Below, piece by piece: positions 41,971 to 51,087 of a stretch of DNA of 64,000 nt. Every line of letters begins with the position of its first letter. Position 1 is the stretch's first letter. The stretch is from UBA2031 sp037189985 (GTDB lineage: Bacteria; Pseudomonadota; Gammaproteobacteria; Pseudomonadales; Moraxellaceae): contig JBBCJX010000014.1 in assembly GCA_037189985.1 (NCBI GenBank), positions 196,796 through 260,795 on the forward strand, written 5' to 3'. The position numbers and the translations under genes are program-made. The notes beneath the pieces were generated by a model that was not told the origin of the DNA, did not search any database, and worked only from the letters and a program-made list of their open reading frames with translations.

Positions 41971-41999
41971 GACAGCGCCGCCACGAAGGCGGCGCTGTC
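41971..41999. terminator. Stem-loop between hfq and hflX
   Basis: GACAGCGCCGCC / GGCGGCGCTGTC with a five-base loop, 12 perfect base pairs, 15 bp after the hfq stop. On the minus strand it is followed by GTTTCT. Probably a partial terminator or processing site giving more hfq than hflX. Confidence 0.6.
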
Positions 42000-42014
42000 C
42001 GGGAGCGGCAACCG

Positions 42015-42329
42015 TCAGAAATTGGGCTGCTGGTCGCCATCGTCATCATCATGGCCCGGTGCATAGTTGCCCTGGCCACCGGCCGCACCGCCGGGACCAT
42101 GACCGCTGCCCGGCACATTGGCGCGCGGATTGCGGGCCGGTACGACGGTGGAAATGGCGTGCTTGTAAACCATCTGGCTCACGGTGTTCTTGAGCAGGAC
42201 GACATACTGGTCAAAAGACTCAATCTGGCCCTGGAGCTTGATGCCATTGACCAGAAAGATGGAAACGGGGATGCGTTCCTTGCGCAGGGCATTGAGGAAA
42301 GGATCCTGCAGGGTTTGACCCTTGGACAT
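42015..42329 (-). CDS. hfq: RNA chaperone Hfq
   Basis: 104 residues. The Sm fold is intact: Sm1 in LQDPFLNALRKERIPVSIFLVNGIKLQGQIESFDQYVVLLKN and Sm2 VYKHAISTVVPAR. Hfq hexamers pair small RNAs with mRNAs. The C-terminal tail after residue 70 is Gly/Pro-rich and ends in an acidic stretch (HDDDDGDQQPNF), as in autoinhibitory Hfq tails. The ATG at 42329 follows AGGAG. Confidence 0.98.
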   Translation of the reverse strand: MSKGQTLQDPFLNALRKERIPVSIFLVNGIKLQGQIESFDQYVVLLKNTVSQMVYKHAISTVVPARNPRANVPGSGHGPGGAAGGQGNYAPGHDDDDGDQQPNF

Positions 42330-42499
42330 GGTGATTCTCCTATGCGGCGGGCCCAAGACAGGCCTCATAAAAAGTCGGAAAAGCGCAAAAGCTGCGTCGC
42401 GGGCGCCGACGACCGACCCAGTTCCCGCGGAAGGGCCATCGGCAAACTCACGATTTCGCTAATGTGCGGTCAGCCTGCCAGTTTTTCAAGAGCCGTTCA

Positions 42500-42639
42500 G
42501 AGCCGGCTCAAAATCTCGCGAGCTAGAGCCATGCAAGGCAAAAACAGGCGAAGAAGCGGAGTTTACTGGTAGTAAATGAGCATTCTGAGCCTGTTTTTAA
42601 CGCTGCAGGGCCGACGCGCAGCAGATTTTGAGCAGGCTC
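42500..42639. repeat. 140-bp imperfect palindromic element overlapping the miaA 3' end
   Basis: Outer arms GAGCCGGCTCAAAATCT (42500-42516) and AGATTTTGAGCAGGCTC (42623-42639) are inverted with one mismatch. Inner arms AAAAACAGGC / GCCTGTTTTT and a central TTTACTGGTAGTAAA complete a nearly full palindrome. It fills half the hfq-miaA gap (42330-42596) and supplies the last 14 miaA codons. From memory, similar CTCAAAATCT-ended elements recur in gammaproteobacterial genomes. No second copy was seen here. Confidence 0.7.
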
Positions 42640-43541
42640 TCAGTGAGGCCAGGCTGGCTGGCGTCATGCCATTCGGCTTCCGGAAAGCGGCGCAGCCAGG
42701 TGTACTGGCGCTTGGCCAGCTGGCGGGTCGCATAAATCCCGCGCAAGCGCATCTCGGCAGCATCAAAGGCGCCGTCCAGATGTGCCCAGACCTGGGCATA
42801 GCCCACGGCACGCATGGCCGGCAGGTCGGCATGAAGATCGGCGCGCGCTCGCAAGGCGGCCACCTCCTCCACCAATCCCTCTGCCAGCATCTGGTCAAAG
42901 CGCGACTCTATACGCTGATGCAGGAGGGCTCGGTCCGGCGGCGCCACCGCCAGTTGCACGAAACGCCAGGGCAGCACTTCGGGTGGCCCCTGTTCGGCAT
43001 GCCATTGCGACAAGGGTTTGCCCGTCAACTCCCATACCTCCAGGGCCCGTTGCAGGCGCTGGCTGTCATTGGGCTTCAGACGAGCTGCCGTGACGGGATC
43101 CACCTCGGCCAGGCGGGCATGCAGGGCTGGCCAGCCTTTTTCATCCGCCTCGGCATCAAGCTGCGCGCGTACGGCGGCATCTGCCTGCGGCATGGACGCC
43201 AGCCCCTCCAGCAGCACCCGGAAATACAACATGGTGCCGCCTACCAGCAGCGGAATCCGGCCACGTGCCGTGATCTCCGCCATTTCACGCAAGGCATCCA
43301 GACGAAACTCCGCGGCCGAATACGCATCAACCGGATCGCGGATATCAATCAGCCGGTGCGGTGCGCGTGCCAGTGTTTCTGCATCGGGTTTGGCCGTCCC
43401 AATATCCATGCCGCGATACACCATGCCCGAATCCACCGAGATGATGTCGAAAGGCCCCTGCTCCGAAAGCTCAATGGCAAGACGTGTCTTGCCCGAAGCG
43501 GTCGGCCCCATGAGGAGAATGGCGGGAGGAAGAGTAGACAT
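42597..43541 (-). CDS. miaA: tRNA dimethylallyltransferase MiaA
   Basis: 314 residues. It adds a dimethylallyl group to A37 of tRNAs reading UNN codons. The P-loop GPTASGKT lies near residues 12-19, with DSGMVYRGMDIGTAKP, HRLIDIRDPVDAYSAAEFR, LVGGTMLYFRVLLEGL and, at the C-terminus, AVGYAQVWAHLDG and TRQLAKRQYTWLRR. The last residues (SLLKICCASALQR) are encoded inside the 140-bp palindromic element, so the native C-terminus may have been replaced. Starts 49 bp after mutL. Confidence 0.96.
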   Translation of the reverse strand: MSTLPPAILLMGPTASGKTRLAIELSEQGPFDIISVDSGMVYRGMDIGTAKPDAETLARAPHRLIDIRDPVDAYSAAEFRLDALREMAEITARGRIPLLVGGTMLYFRVLLEGLASMPQADAAVRAQLDAEADEKGWPALHARLAEVDPVTAARLKPNDSQRLQRALEVWELTGKPLSQWHAEQGPPEVLPWRFVQLAVAPPDRALLHQRIESRFDQMLAEGLVEEVAALRARADLHADLPAMRAVGYAQVWAHLDGAFDAAEMRLRGIYATRQLAKRQYTWLRRFPEAEWHDASQPGLTESLLKICCASALQR

Positions 43542-43589
43542 GTGAATGGCTGCGCAGCTTTTGTTATGGCTCTGATCGTAAGGATGTCG

Positions 43590-45401
43590 TCACCGGCCAC
43601 GCAGAAAAAGCCGGTCCAGCTCCGCCAGCGTCAGGCGGGTCCAGGTCGGGCGGCCATGGTTGCACTGACCGGAACGCTCGGTGGCCTCCATGTCGCGCAG
43701 CAGCGCGTTCATTTCCGTCACGCTGAGCTGTCGCCCGGCACGCACACTGCCATGGCAAGCCATGGTTGCCAGCAACTCGTTATGCGTTTCCTCGATGCGG
43801 CGCGTATTGCCATGTACGGCAATGTCCGCGAGCACGTCACGCACCAGCGCCTCGGCACGCGCCTGCCCCAGGATCACGGGCACGGCACGCAGCAGCAAGG
43901 TCTCGGGCCCCATGCGTTCCAGCTCAAAGCCCAAACGACGGAAAAATTCCTGGTCGTTTTCCGCCAAGTCCGCTTCGCGGGTGCTTACTGCCAGCGACAA
44001 GGGGACGAGCAAAGGTTGTGACACCAGTGAGCCGGTATCCAGACTGTTTTTCAGACGCTCATACGTGATGCGCTCATGTGCCGCATGCATGTCGACAACA
44101 ATCAGGCCTTCCGCGCTTTGGGCAAGAATGTAGATGCCATGCAACTGTGCGATGGCGAACCCCAGCGGAGGTGCTTCACCCGGCGCCTGCTCGGGAGCAA
44201 GGGCAGCAGCCGGTGCAGGGCGCTGGAAATCAAATGCCGGAACATAGGCAGCCGGGTTTTCTGCCACCTGACTTCCCGCCCGCATCGCCTGCGCCGGGAA
44301 AACAGGTGAACCACTCACCGGCAACGAAAGCGGAGCCTGCTCCTGCAAGCCCTCCTGACGGAGCACAGGCGCCGAAGCAGCCGGTGTCTGGTCCTGCGGT
44401 TTCAGTTCGGCAATCACGCGATGCAGGCTGCGGAACAGGAAGTCATGTATCTGACGCTGTTCGCGAAAACGCACTTCATGCTTGGTGGGATGCACGTTCA
44501 CATCCACCGCACCCGGGTCCAGCTCGAAAAAAAGCACATAAGCAGGATGCCGGCCGTGGAAAAGCACATCGGCATAGGCTTGGCGCACGGCATGCGTCAC
44601 CACACGATCACGCACCATGCGTCCGTTCACATAGAAATACTGCAGATCCGCCTGCGAGCGCGAGAACGTGGGCAGCCCCAGCCAGCCACGCAATTGCAGA
44701 CCACCGTTCTCGATCTGCACGGGCACGGCATGCTCCATGAAGGCGGCGCCGCAAAGTGATGCCAGACGGCGACGCCACTCGACTTCCTCGGTCGCCGGGC
44801 GCAGGCCATGCACCTGCCGGCCATTGTGATTGAGCGTGAAGGCCACTTCCGGATGCGCAAGCGCAAGGCGCTTGACCGTTTCTTCCAGATGCGAGAATTC
44901 GGTCTGCTCACTTTTCAGGAATTTGCGCCGTGCCGGCGTATTGAAAAAAAGATCGCGCACCTCAACCGTTGTACCGCGCGCAGAGGCGGCCGGTGTCAGC
45001 ACGGCAGCCATGTCACGCCCTTCGGAGCTGGCAGCATGACCCAGGCCGGAATCGTCCGCGCTGCTGGTCAGCACCAGCCGGGAGACTGAAGCAATGGAGG
45101 CCAGCGCCTCACCCCGAAAACCCAGAGTCGCCACTGCCTCCAGGTCTTCGAGATCGTGAATCTTGCTGGTGGCATGTCGTGCCAGCGCCAGTGGCAAATC
45201 TTCCGCCGCAATGCCGTCACCGTTGTCCCGCACGCGGATCAGCTTGACGCCACCTTGCTCCACATCCACGTCGATACGGGTGCTCCCCGCATCCAGTGCA
45301 TTTTCCAGCAACTCCTTGACCACGGAAGCAGGGCGCTCCACCACCTCGCCGGCGGCGATCTGGTTGGCAAGACGGATATCCAGCTGCCGGATACGGGACA
45401 T
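43590..45401 (-). CDS. mutL: DNA mismatch repair protein MutL
   Basis: 603 residues. The GHKL ATPase motifs are present: NQIAAGEVVERPASVVKELLENALDAG, RVRDNGDGI and TLGFRGEALASIASVSR. The C-terminal dimerisation domain carries DMHAAHERITYE near residue 435, a version of the DQHA(X)2E(X)4E endonuclease metal site found in MutL proteins of bacteria without MutH, so this MutL probably nicks DNA itself. The terminal region has ACHGSVRAG and CNHGRPTW, conserved zinc-site motifs. The stop is 4 bp from the amidase gene. Confidence 0.97.
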   Translation of the reverse strand: MSRIRQLDIRLANQIAAGEVVERPASVVKELLENALDAGSTRIDVDVEQGGVKLIRVRDNGDGIAAEDLPLALARHATSKIHDLEDLEAVATLGFRGEALASIASVSRLVLTSSADDSGLGHAASSEGRDMAAVLTPAASARGTTVEVRDLFFNTPARRKFLKSEQTEFSHLEETVKRLALAHPEVAFTLNHNGRQVHGLRPATEEVEWRRRLASLCGAAFMEHAVPVQIENGGLQLRGWLGLPTFSRSQADLQYFYVNGRMVRDRVVTHAVRQAYADVLFHGRHPAYVLFFELDPGAVDVNVHPTKHEVRFREQRQIHDFLFRSLHRVIAELKPQDQTPAASAPVLRQEGLQEQAPLSLPVSGSPVFPAQAMRAGSQVAENPAAYVPAFDFQRPAPAAALAPEQAPGEAPPLGFAIAQLHGIYILAQSAEGLIVVDMHAAHERITYERLKNSLDTGSLVSQPLLVPLSLAVSTREADLAENDQEFFRRLGFELERMGPETLLLRAVPVILGQARAEALVRDVLADIAVHGNTRRIEETHNELLATMACHGSVRAGRQLSVTEMNALLRDMEATERSGQCNHGRPTWTRLTLAELDRLFLRGR

Positions 45402-45405
45402 GGCT

Positions 45406-46980
45406 TCAGTTCACCGGAATCTTCAATACCTGCCCGACTTTCACGTTGTCGTCGCGCAGCTTGTTCACTTCACGCAGGGTGTTCATGGAAACCTGGTACT
45501 GCGCTGCCAGTCGGGTCAGGTTGTCGCCACGCTCGACACGGTGGCGGCGATATTCCGTCCGCGCAGATGCTGGCGTACTTGTGGATGGAGTAGAGACCGG
45601 TAATGCCGCCGCTGCCACGGCCGGTTTGCGGCCCCGCTCGGCCAGCCAGGCGAAATAGGTGCCGGGCGTAGGAAACTGTACGCAGTAACGCTGGATGCCA
45701 TCGTAAATGGCACGGGCAAGCTGTTGCTGGTAGGACTTGGTCGTGAGCTTCTTTTCTTCATCAGGATTGGAAATGAAGCCCGTCTCGACCAGCAGGGAAA
45801 CCATGCCCGGCTCCTTGAGTACGGCAAAACCGGCCTGCTCAACCCGCTTGCTGTGCAGATGACCGATTTCACCCAAGCCACCCAGAATGTTGCGGCCCAT
45901 GTGGAGGCTGTGCTCCAGCGAGCCGGCCACCACCATGTCCGCCAGCACGTTGCGAAGGATGTCATCATCCTTTTCCAGCGCCACGCCACCGATCAGGTCG
46001 GAACGGTTTTCGCGTTCGGCCAGCATTTGCGCAAAACGCGAGGTGGCTGAGCCTGCGCCCTTGAGCGACAGCGCAAACACGGAGGCGCCTTTGGCGGCGC
46101 GGTTTTCCGCGGCATCGGCATGAATGGAGATGAAGATGTCGGCCTTGTGCTGGTAACGGGCGAGACGCCGGCGCTCCGGCAAGGGAATGAAGTAGTCGCC
46201 CGTACGCGTGAGCACGGCCGTGAGACCGGGTTCGGCATCCAGCAGCGCCTTGAGTTCACGCGCGATGGCCAGGGTCACGTTCTTTTCATGCGTGCCGTCA
46301 CGGCCGACAGCACCCGGGTCTTCGCCACCATGACCGGCATCGATGGCAATCACCACATTGCGATAACGCTTGGGGTCGTATTTCTCGACGGCAGAGGCGG
46401 GGGGCGTGATCGCAGCAGGGAGCTCTGCAGGTTTTACTGCCGGCTTTTCGTCTTTTTTCTCGGGCAGCGCCGTTATCACGACTTCCAAAGGTTTTTCAGA
46501 CTCGACCGGTTTGGCCAGAATGGCCTCGGCACCGTCTGCTACAACAGCACCCGCAGGCAGGGGCAGGACCGGCTTGTCAAAAAGATCGACCACGAGACGA
46601 TGGCTGTATTTTTCGTTGGGCGGCAGCTGAAAAAGCTTGGGAACAAGCTCGAGGGCCGTTTCAATAACAAGTCGCTGCCCGTTACCCTGTCGCTCCAGCC
46701 GCAGGTTCTTGAGCGGCGGCACGACTGCCGGCAATGCCAATGGCCCTGTCACCTGGGCATCATCAATATCGACAATGAGACGGGCTGGCGTGCTGTCAGG
46801 GCTCAGGCGGTATTTAACCGGGCCGGAAAGATCGATCACCAGACGCGTGTTGTCAGGCGCACGCCAAGAACGCAGAGCCGTGATGTCGGCAGCGAAGGCA
46901 TGAACGGCCATGAAGGCACAGAGCAGGCCTGCAACAATGCTTGCAACGCTTTTTGCGATAACACGCGAACCTGATCGCAC
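45406..46980 (-). CDS. amiC: N-acetylmuramoyl-L-alanine amidase with AMIN and LysM domains (AmiC/AmiB-type)
   Basis: 524 residues. A signal peptide ends near AFAADI. The N-terminal AMIN domain (residues ~33-140) directs the enzyme to the division septum. The Amidase_3 domain (~210-430) has the zinc ligands in IDAGHGGEDPGA, THEKNVTLAIAREL, ISIHADA and a catalytic Glu in LVETGFISN. A C-terminal LysM (~474-521, HRVERGDNLTRLAAQYQVSMNTLREVNKL) binds peptidoglycan. It splits septal murein during daughter-cell separation. Start is GTG at 46980 with AGAGGG upstream. The symbol is by type; AmiB is also possible. Confidence 0.93.
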   Translation of the reverse strand: MRSGSRVIAKSVASIVAGLLCAFMAVHAFAADITALRSWRAPDNTRLVIDLSGPVKYRLSPDSTPARLIVDIDDAQVTGPLALPAVVPPLKNLRLERQGNGQRLVIETALELVPKLFQLPPNEKYSHRLVVDLFDKPVLPLPAGAVVADGAEAILAKPVESEKPLEVVITALPEKKDEKPAVKPAELPAAITPPASAVEKYDPKRYRNVVIAIDAGHGGEDPGAVGRDGTHEKNVTLAIARELKALLDAEPGLTAVLTRTGDYFIPLPERRRLARYQHKADIFISIHADAAENRAAKGASVFALSLKGAGSATSRFAQMLAERENRSDLIGGVALEKDDDILRNVLADMVVAGSLEHSLHMGRNILGGLGEIGHLHSKRVEQAGFAVLKEPGMVSLLVETGFISNPDEEKKLTTKSYQQQLARAIYDGIQRYCVQFPTPGTYFAWLAERGRKPAVAAAALPVSTPSTSTPASARTEYRRHRVERGDNLTRLAAQYQVSMNTLREVNKLRDDNVKVGQVLKIPVN

Positions 46981-46982
46981 GC

Positions 46983-47492
46983 CTACCCTCTCAATGCGGC
47001 CAGCACGGACTGTCCGAATTCGCTGTGCGCCGTGAACTCGAGATCACGGCCACTTTCATTGCTGTAACCATTGCCGGCAATACTACTGCGAGTCGCATCG
47101 CTGTCGCAGGGCCGGATTGTAATGATGATGTCCGCAGGCGGCAAAAACGGCTGGCCGCGATCCGGCCACTCGACCAGCGCCAGCGCATCAGGCCGGCAAT
47201 AATCGCGAATGCCCAGCAACTCCAGCTCTTCCGGGTCGGTAAGACGATAAAGATCAAAGTGGTACACCGACGCGCGCTCCATTTCATACGGCTCCACCAG
47301 CGTGTAGGTGGGGCTTTTCACCGCACCGGCATGCCCGTAGCCACGCAGGATGCCTCGTGTGAGCGTGGTCTTGCCCGCGCCCAAGTCACCTTGCAGGTAA
47401 ACAACACCACGCCCCTTCAATGCCTGTGCAATCTCCCGGCCAAGGGCTTCCTGGGCATCGGCATCGGCGGCATGGCGATGCAATGCCGTCAC
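46983..47492 (-). CDS. tsaE: tRNA threonylcarbamoyladenosine biosynthesis ATPase TsaE
   Basis: 169 residues. The Walker A GDLGAGKTT lies near residues 35-43, followed by VKSPTYTLVEPYEM and HFDLYRL, with EWPDRG near the end; all are standard TsaE motifs. TsaE works with TsaB and TsaD in t6A37 formation. GTG start overlaps the nnr stop (GTGA). The C-terminal 35 residues are unlike other TsaE proteins. Confidence 0.95.
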   Translation of the reverse strand: MTALHRHAADADAQEALGREIAQALKGRGVVYLQGDLGAGKTTLTRGILRGYGHAGAVKSPTYTLVEPYEMERASVYHFDLYRLTDPEELELLGIRDYCRPDALALVEWPDRGQPFLPPADIIITIRPCDSDATRSSIAGNGYSNESGRDLEFTAHSEFGQSVLAALRG

Positions 47493-48970
47493 GGATTCAC
47501 CTGTCGGCGCAGATGCAGAAGCAGATCGGAAGCGGCAAGACCCCGCTCTCCGCCCGAAGCGGCCGCATCACCGGCCAGCGCATGCGCCAGCACGCCCAGA
47601 CGCGCAGGCTGCGCCACACTTTGTGCACGCAGGCCGCCAATCACGCCAGCCAGCACGTCACCCATGCCGCCAGCAGCCATGCCGGGATTGCCGTAGGGGC
47701 AGAGTGACAGGCCGTCATCGTCCAGCACCAGCGAGCCTGCGCCCTTGAGCACCACGCTGCCCCCATAGCGCCGCCGCAACTCGCGCACGGCAGCAAAGCG
47801 ATCGGCCTGCACGGCAGCCACCGTGGTGCCCAGCAAACGTGACGCTTCGCCCGGGTGCGGCGTCAGGGACCAGTCCGCACGCGACTCCGGCTGCTCGGCC
47901 AGCAAATTAAGTGCATCGGCATCCACCACCAGCGGCAAGCAGCTGTCGAGTACGGCACCAAAAAGCGCGGTTCCCCATTCTCCCTGCCCAAGGCCGGGCC
48001 CCAGCACAATCACGTCAGCACGGGCGAAGAGCGCGGCCAGATCCGCCGCACTGCTCACGCCGTGGCACATGAGTTCAGGCCGGCGCGCCGTCAGCATCAT
48101 CAGGTGCGCCGGCCGCGTGGCCACCGAGACCAGCCCGGCACCACTGCGCAATGCCGCCTCGGCCGCCAGCGCCACAGCACCAGCCATGCCGTGGTCTCCC
48201 CCTACAACCAGCACATGCCCGCTCTGCCCCTTGTGGGCATCCCGCGCACGGCGGCCCAGAGCCGCCAGATCAGCAGCATCCTGACGCAGCGCTACCGGCT
48301 CGGCAGTCTGGTAGATGGAATGAGGGACATCGAGGCCAGCAAACCTCAGTGCGCCAGCTAGCGCAGGACCACGCCCGGTCAGAAGGCCGGGCTTGAGCCC
48401 GATAAAAGTGATAGTGGCGTCAGCCCGCACAGCCTCGCCCAGTTCAGCGCCGGTATCCGCCTGCAGCCCCGAAGGCAGGTCCAGCGCAAGGACCGGCTTG
48501 CCACTCTGGTTCACGGCCGCAATGACAGCAGCAAAATCACCGGACAACGGCTTGTTCAGGCCCGTGCCGAACAGGGCATCCACATAGACATCCGCCTCCG
48601 GCAATTCGCCCTTCCAGCTCTTCTCGGGCACGCGGGCACGGGTGGCCTCGTTGGCGGCTTCGGCCGCCGCACCCGTCAGCGGCTCGTGGTCGCCCAGCGT
48701 CAGTACCTTCACATCCAGATGCTGGTTCCAGGCCAGACGTGCCAGCACATAACCATCACCGCCGTTGTTACCGGGGCCGGCGAGCACGACAATGCGCGTG
48801 GCCAGTGGCCAGCGCTCACGCAGCAACTGGAAGGCCGCCTCCCCGGCACGGGTCATCAGGGCATAGCCGTTGATGCCGCCAGCAATGGCGCGACGATCCA
48901 GTTCACGGGTCTGGGCAGCGGTGTAGAGTGAGCGGGGCAGAGAAGACATGACGGCAGCCAGATGATTCAT
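47489..48970 (-). CDS. nnr: Bifunctional NAD(P)H-hydrate epimerase / ADP-dependent dehydratase
   Basis: 493 residues from ATG 48970. The N-terminal epimerase domain (YjeF_N, ~1-220) has LAGPGNNGGDGYVLAR and VYVDALFGTGLNKPL. The C-terminal dehydratase (YjeF_C/ribokinase-like) has GHVLVVGGDHGMAGAVALAAEAALRSGAGLVS, IVLGPGLGQGEWG, LTPHPGEASRLLG, VVLKGAGSLV and GNPGMAAGGMGDVLAGVIGGL with the catalytic Asp. It repairs hydrated NADH and NADPH. An ATG at 48949 (MSSLPRSLY) is an alternative start. First gene of the nnr-tsaE-amiC-mutL-miaA-hfq-hflX series. Confidence 0.95.
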   Translation of the reverse strand: MNHLAAVMSSLPRSLYTAAQTRELDRRAIAGGINGYALMTRAGEAAFQLLRERWPLATRIVVLAGPGNNGGDGYVLARLAWNQHLDVKVLTLGDHEPLTGAAAEAANEATRARVPEKSWKGELPEADVYVDALFGTGLNKPLSGDFAAVIAAVNQSGKPVLALDLPSGLQADTGAELGEAVRADATITFIGLKPGLLTGRGPALAGALRFAGLDVPHSIYQTAEPVALRQDAADLAALGRRARDAHKGQSGHVLVVGGDHGMAGAVALAAEAALRSGAGLVSVATRPAHLMMLTARRPELMCHGVSSAADLAALFARADVIVLGPGLGQGEWGTALFGAVLDSCLPLVVDADALNLLAEQPESRADWSLTPHPGEASRLLGTTVAAVQADRFAAVRELRRRYGGSVVLKGAGSLVLDDDGLSLCPYGNPGMAAGGMGDVLAGVIGGLRAQSVAQPARLGVLAHALAGDAAASGGERGLAASDLLLHLRRQVNP

Positions 48971-49088
48971 AACAGCCCGGTACTCTACCGCAAAAACGGC
49001 GGCGCCTGCGGTGGGACGGCACCCGGACATGCTGCGGACACCACGTGTTTGCGCCACGGTACATAGCGCAAATGTCATGGAGAGAGGC

Positions 49089-50216
49089 ATGAAGCACATC
49101 CCTGCGGCGAGCACCGGGCTGGATTACAGCCAGCTTGCCGCCGACATCCGGCAATGGGGCCGTGAACTCGGCTTCCAACAGGTCGGGATCAGCGACATTG
49201 CGCTGGGCGAGCATCCTGCACGGCTGGCCGACTGGATTGCACGCGGCTTCCATGCCGACATGGATTTCATGGCCGACCCCAAGCGCACGCACCCGGAAAC
49301 ACTCATTCCCGGCACACTGCGCGTGATTTCCGTCCGCATGGATTACTGGCCTGCCGACACGCGCGCGCCGGAAATCCTGCGCGATCCGACACGCGCCTAC
49401 ATCTCCCGCTACGCACTGGGCCGCGACTACCACAAGACCGTGCGCAAACGCCTGCAGAAATTCGCCGAGCGCATCAGCCTGGCCATCGGAGAATTCGGCT
49501 ACCGTGCCTTTGTCGATTCCGCGCCAGTGATGGAAAAGCCGTATGCCGAGCAGGCCGGACTTGGCTGGATGGGCAAGCACACCGTGATCATCAATCGCGA
49601 GGCCGGCTCCTATTTTTTTCTGGGCGAACTTTTCACCGATCTTCCCCTTCCTGTTGATGCTCCCGTCAGCAAACATTGCGGAAGCTGCACGGCCTGCCTG
49701 GATATCTGCCCTACCCAGGCGATTGTCGCGCCCTACCAACTGGATGCGCGCCGCTGCATTTCATGGCTAACCATTGAATACGAAGGAGTCATTCCCGAAG
49801 AGTTACGCAAGTCCATTGGCAACCGCGTTTTCGGTTGTGACGATTGCCAGCTCGTCTGTCCCTGGAACCGTTATGCCAAGGCCTCAGGTGAAAAGGATTT
49901 CCTGCCGCGCGGGCAACTTGACCGCGCCACGCTACTGGAGCTTTTCCTGTGGACAGAAGAACAATACCTGCGTGCTACCGAAGGCATGGCACTGCGCCGC
50001 GCCCTTTATCCGGTATTCCTGAGGAATCTCGCCATCGGATTGGGAAATGTCCCGCATGATCCCGATATCATCACAGCTCTGGAGGCACGCCTGCCGACAG
50101 CGGGCGAAATACTCGCCGAGCACATACGATGGGCACTTTCACAGCAGAACACAGCACTCTTGACTGCACAACATCCGGCCGGACAACCCTTGGTCCCACC
50201 TCAGCCTGGACGATGA
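49089..50216 (+). CDS. queG: Epoxyqueuosine reductase QueG
   Basis: 375 residues. It carries out the last step of queuosine synthesis in tRNA, reducing epoxyqueuosine with cobalamin and two [4Fe-4S] clusters. Cluster motifs CGSCTACLDICP and CDDCQLVCPWN are both present, with a PVMEKPYAEQAGLGWMGKHT active-site region and DxxISRYALGRDYHK-type strand. The ATG at 49089 follows GGAGAGAGG. Divergent from nnr, as in E. coli. Its last 16 nt overlap the convergent membrane-protein gene. Confidence 0.97.
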   Translation: MKHIPAASTGLDYSQLAADIRQWGRELGFQQVGISDIALGEHPARLADWIARGFHADMDFMADPKRTHPETLIPGTLRVISVRMDYWPADTRAPEILRDPTRAYISRYALGRDYHKTVRKRLQKFAERISLAIGEFGYRAFVDSAPVMEKPYAEQAGLGWMGKHTVIINREAGSYFFLGELFTDLPLPVDAPVSKHCGSCTACLDICPTQAIVAPYQLDARRCISWLTIEYEGVIPEELRKSIGNRVFGCDDCQLVCPWNRYAKASGEKDFLPRGQLDRATLLELFLWTEEQYLRATEGMALRRALYPVFLRNLAIGLGNVPHDPDIITALEARLPTAGEILAEHIRWALSQQNTALLTAQHPAGQPLVPPQPGR

Positions 50217-50581
50217 TCAAAAAAGTACAGCACTACCGCCAAAGAAAGACTTGCAAGAGCGACGGCATCCGCGACAACAACCTTGCGAATAGCCGCGTTG
50301 TAGTCTCCCACTAGCCAGGCCAGGCATATGAAAGACAGCACACTCACAAAGCCGGCAAAAAAAGCCAATGGCTGCAATGAAGGCTGAAAAGCCGCGTACA
50401 TCAGAAAAAGGCCCAGCAATCCAAAAAGCACCGCACGGTGGCGCATGAGAATTTCCAGATTCTTCTCATGAAAGGAGAGTTCGTATAGCGCAGCCAATCG
50501 CTCGGCACTCAGCACACCACTGAGAGGCAGTAGATGGATGATGGCAACCAAAACCAATAGTACGGAAACAGCCGCTTTCAT
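50201..50581 (-). CDS. Small integral membrane protein (four transmembrane segments)
   Basis: 126 residues. Four membrane spans can be seen: AAVSVLLVLVAIIHLLPLSGVL, AVLFGLLGLFLMYAAF, LAFFAGFVSVLSFICLAWLV and ADAVALASLSLAVVLYFF, separated by a polar loop with LYELSFHEKNLEILMRHR. Homologues in Pseudomonas are sometimes misnamed phosphopantetheine adenylyltransferase; no nucleotidyl-transferase motif is present. Function unknown. Overlaps the convergent queG end by 16 nt. Confidence 0.75.
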   Translation of the reverse strand: MKAAVSVLLVLVAIIHLLPLSGVLSAERLAALYELSFHEKNLEILMRHRAVLFGLLGLFLMYAAFQPSLQPLAFFAGFVSVLSFICLAWLVGDYNAAIRKVVVADAVALASLSLAVVLYFFDHRPG

Positions 50582-50614
50582 GACCCTGTCACTCCCTCAA
50601 ACCAGCAACAGTCT

Positions 50615-51034
50615 TCAATCCGCTTTCTCATCAGAGGGAATGGCTGCCGGGTCCATCCAGAAGGCCTCCCAGACATGCCCGTCAGGATCAGCCAGATTAC
50701 GGTTATACATGAAGCCGAGGTCCTGCACGGGGTTAATGTCAGCTGTTCCGCCATTGGCAGAAGCCGCTACGTTCATGGCATCGACCATATCGCGGCTATC
50801 ACAAGACAGCGCAAGCATCACCTCGCTGGCCGCAGCAGGCGGAATCGGGCGGCTCGTGAAGGTTCGCCATTTTGCATGTGTGAGCAACATGACATTGATT
50901 GCCTCACTCCACACCATGCAGGCGGCCGTATCGTCGGTAAAGTGAGGATTGTTCTCAAAGCCCAGGGCTTTGTAGAAAGCCATGGATGCGCCGAGATCGG
51001 CAACGGGCAGGTTCACGAAAATCATTCTGGTCAT
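50615..51034 (-). CDS. VOC family (glyoxalase-like) protein
   Basis: 139 residues. TRMIFVNLPVADLGASMAFYKALGFENNPHFTDDTAACMVWSEAINVMLLTHAKW and LGFMYNRNLADPDGHVWEAFWMDP give the paired VOC modules; DPDGHVWE holds the metal-binding Glu. Family members act on small organic molecules, often as dioxygenases or resistance proteins. The ATG at 51034 has AAGGAG 9 nt upstream; the in-frame TTG at 51043 lies too close to it. The next sequence upstream is the integron-like region, so this could be its outermost cassette or the first chromosomal gene. Confidence 0.88.
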   Translation of the reverse strand: MTRMIFVNLPVADLGASMAFYKALGFENNPHFTDDTAACMVWSEAINVMLLTHAKWRTFTSRPIPPAAASEVMLALSCDSRDMVDAMNVAASANGGTADINPVQDLGFMYNRNLADPDGHVWEAFWMDPAAIPSDEKAD

Positions 51035-51087
51035 TTCATGCAACTCCTTAATTTTTTTCTGGAATAACTCCGAATCACACTTATTTT

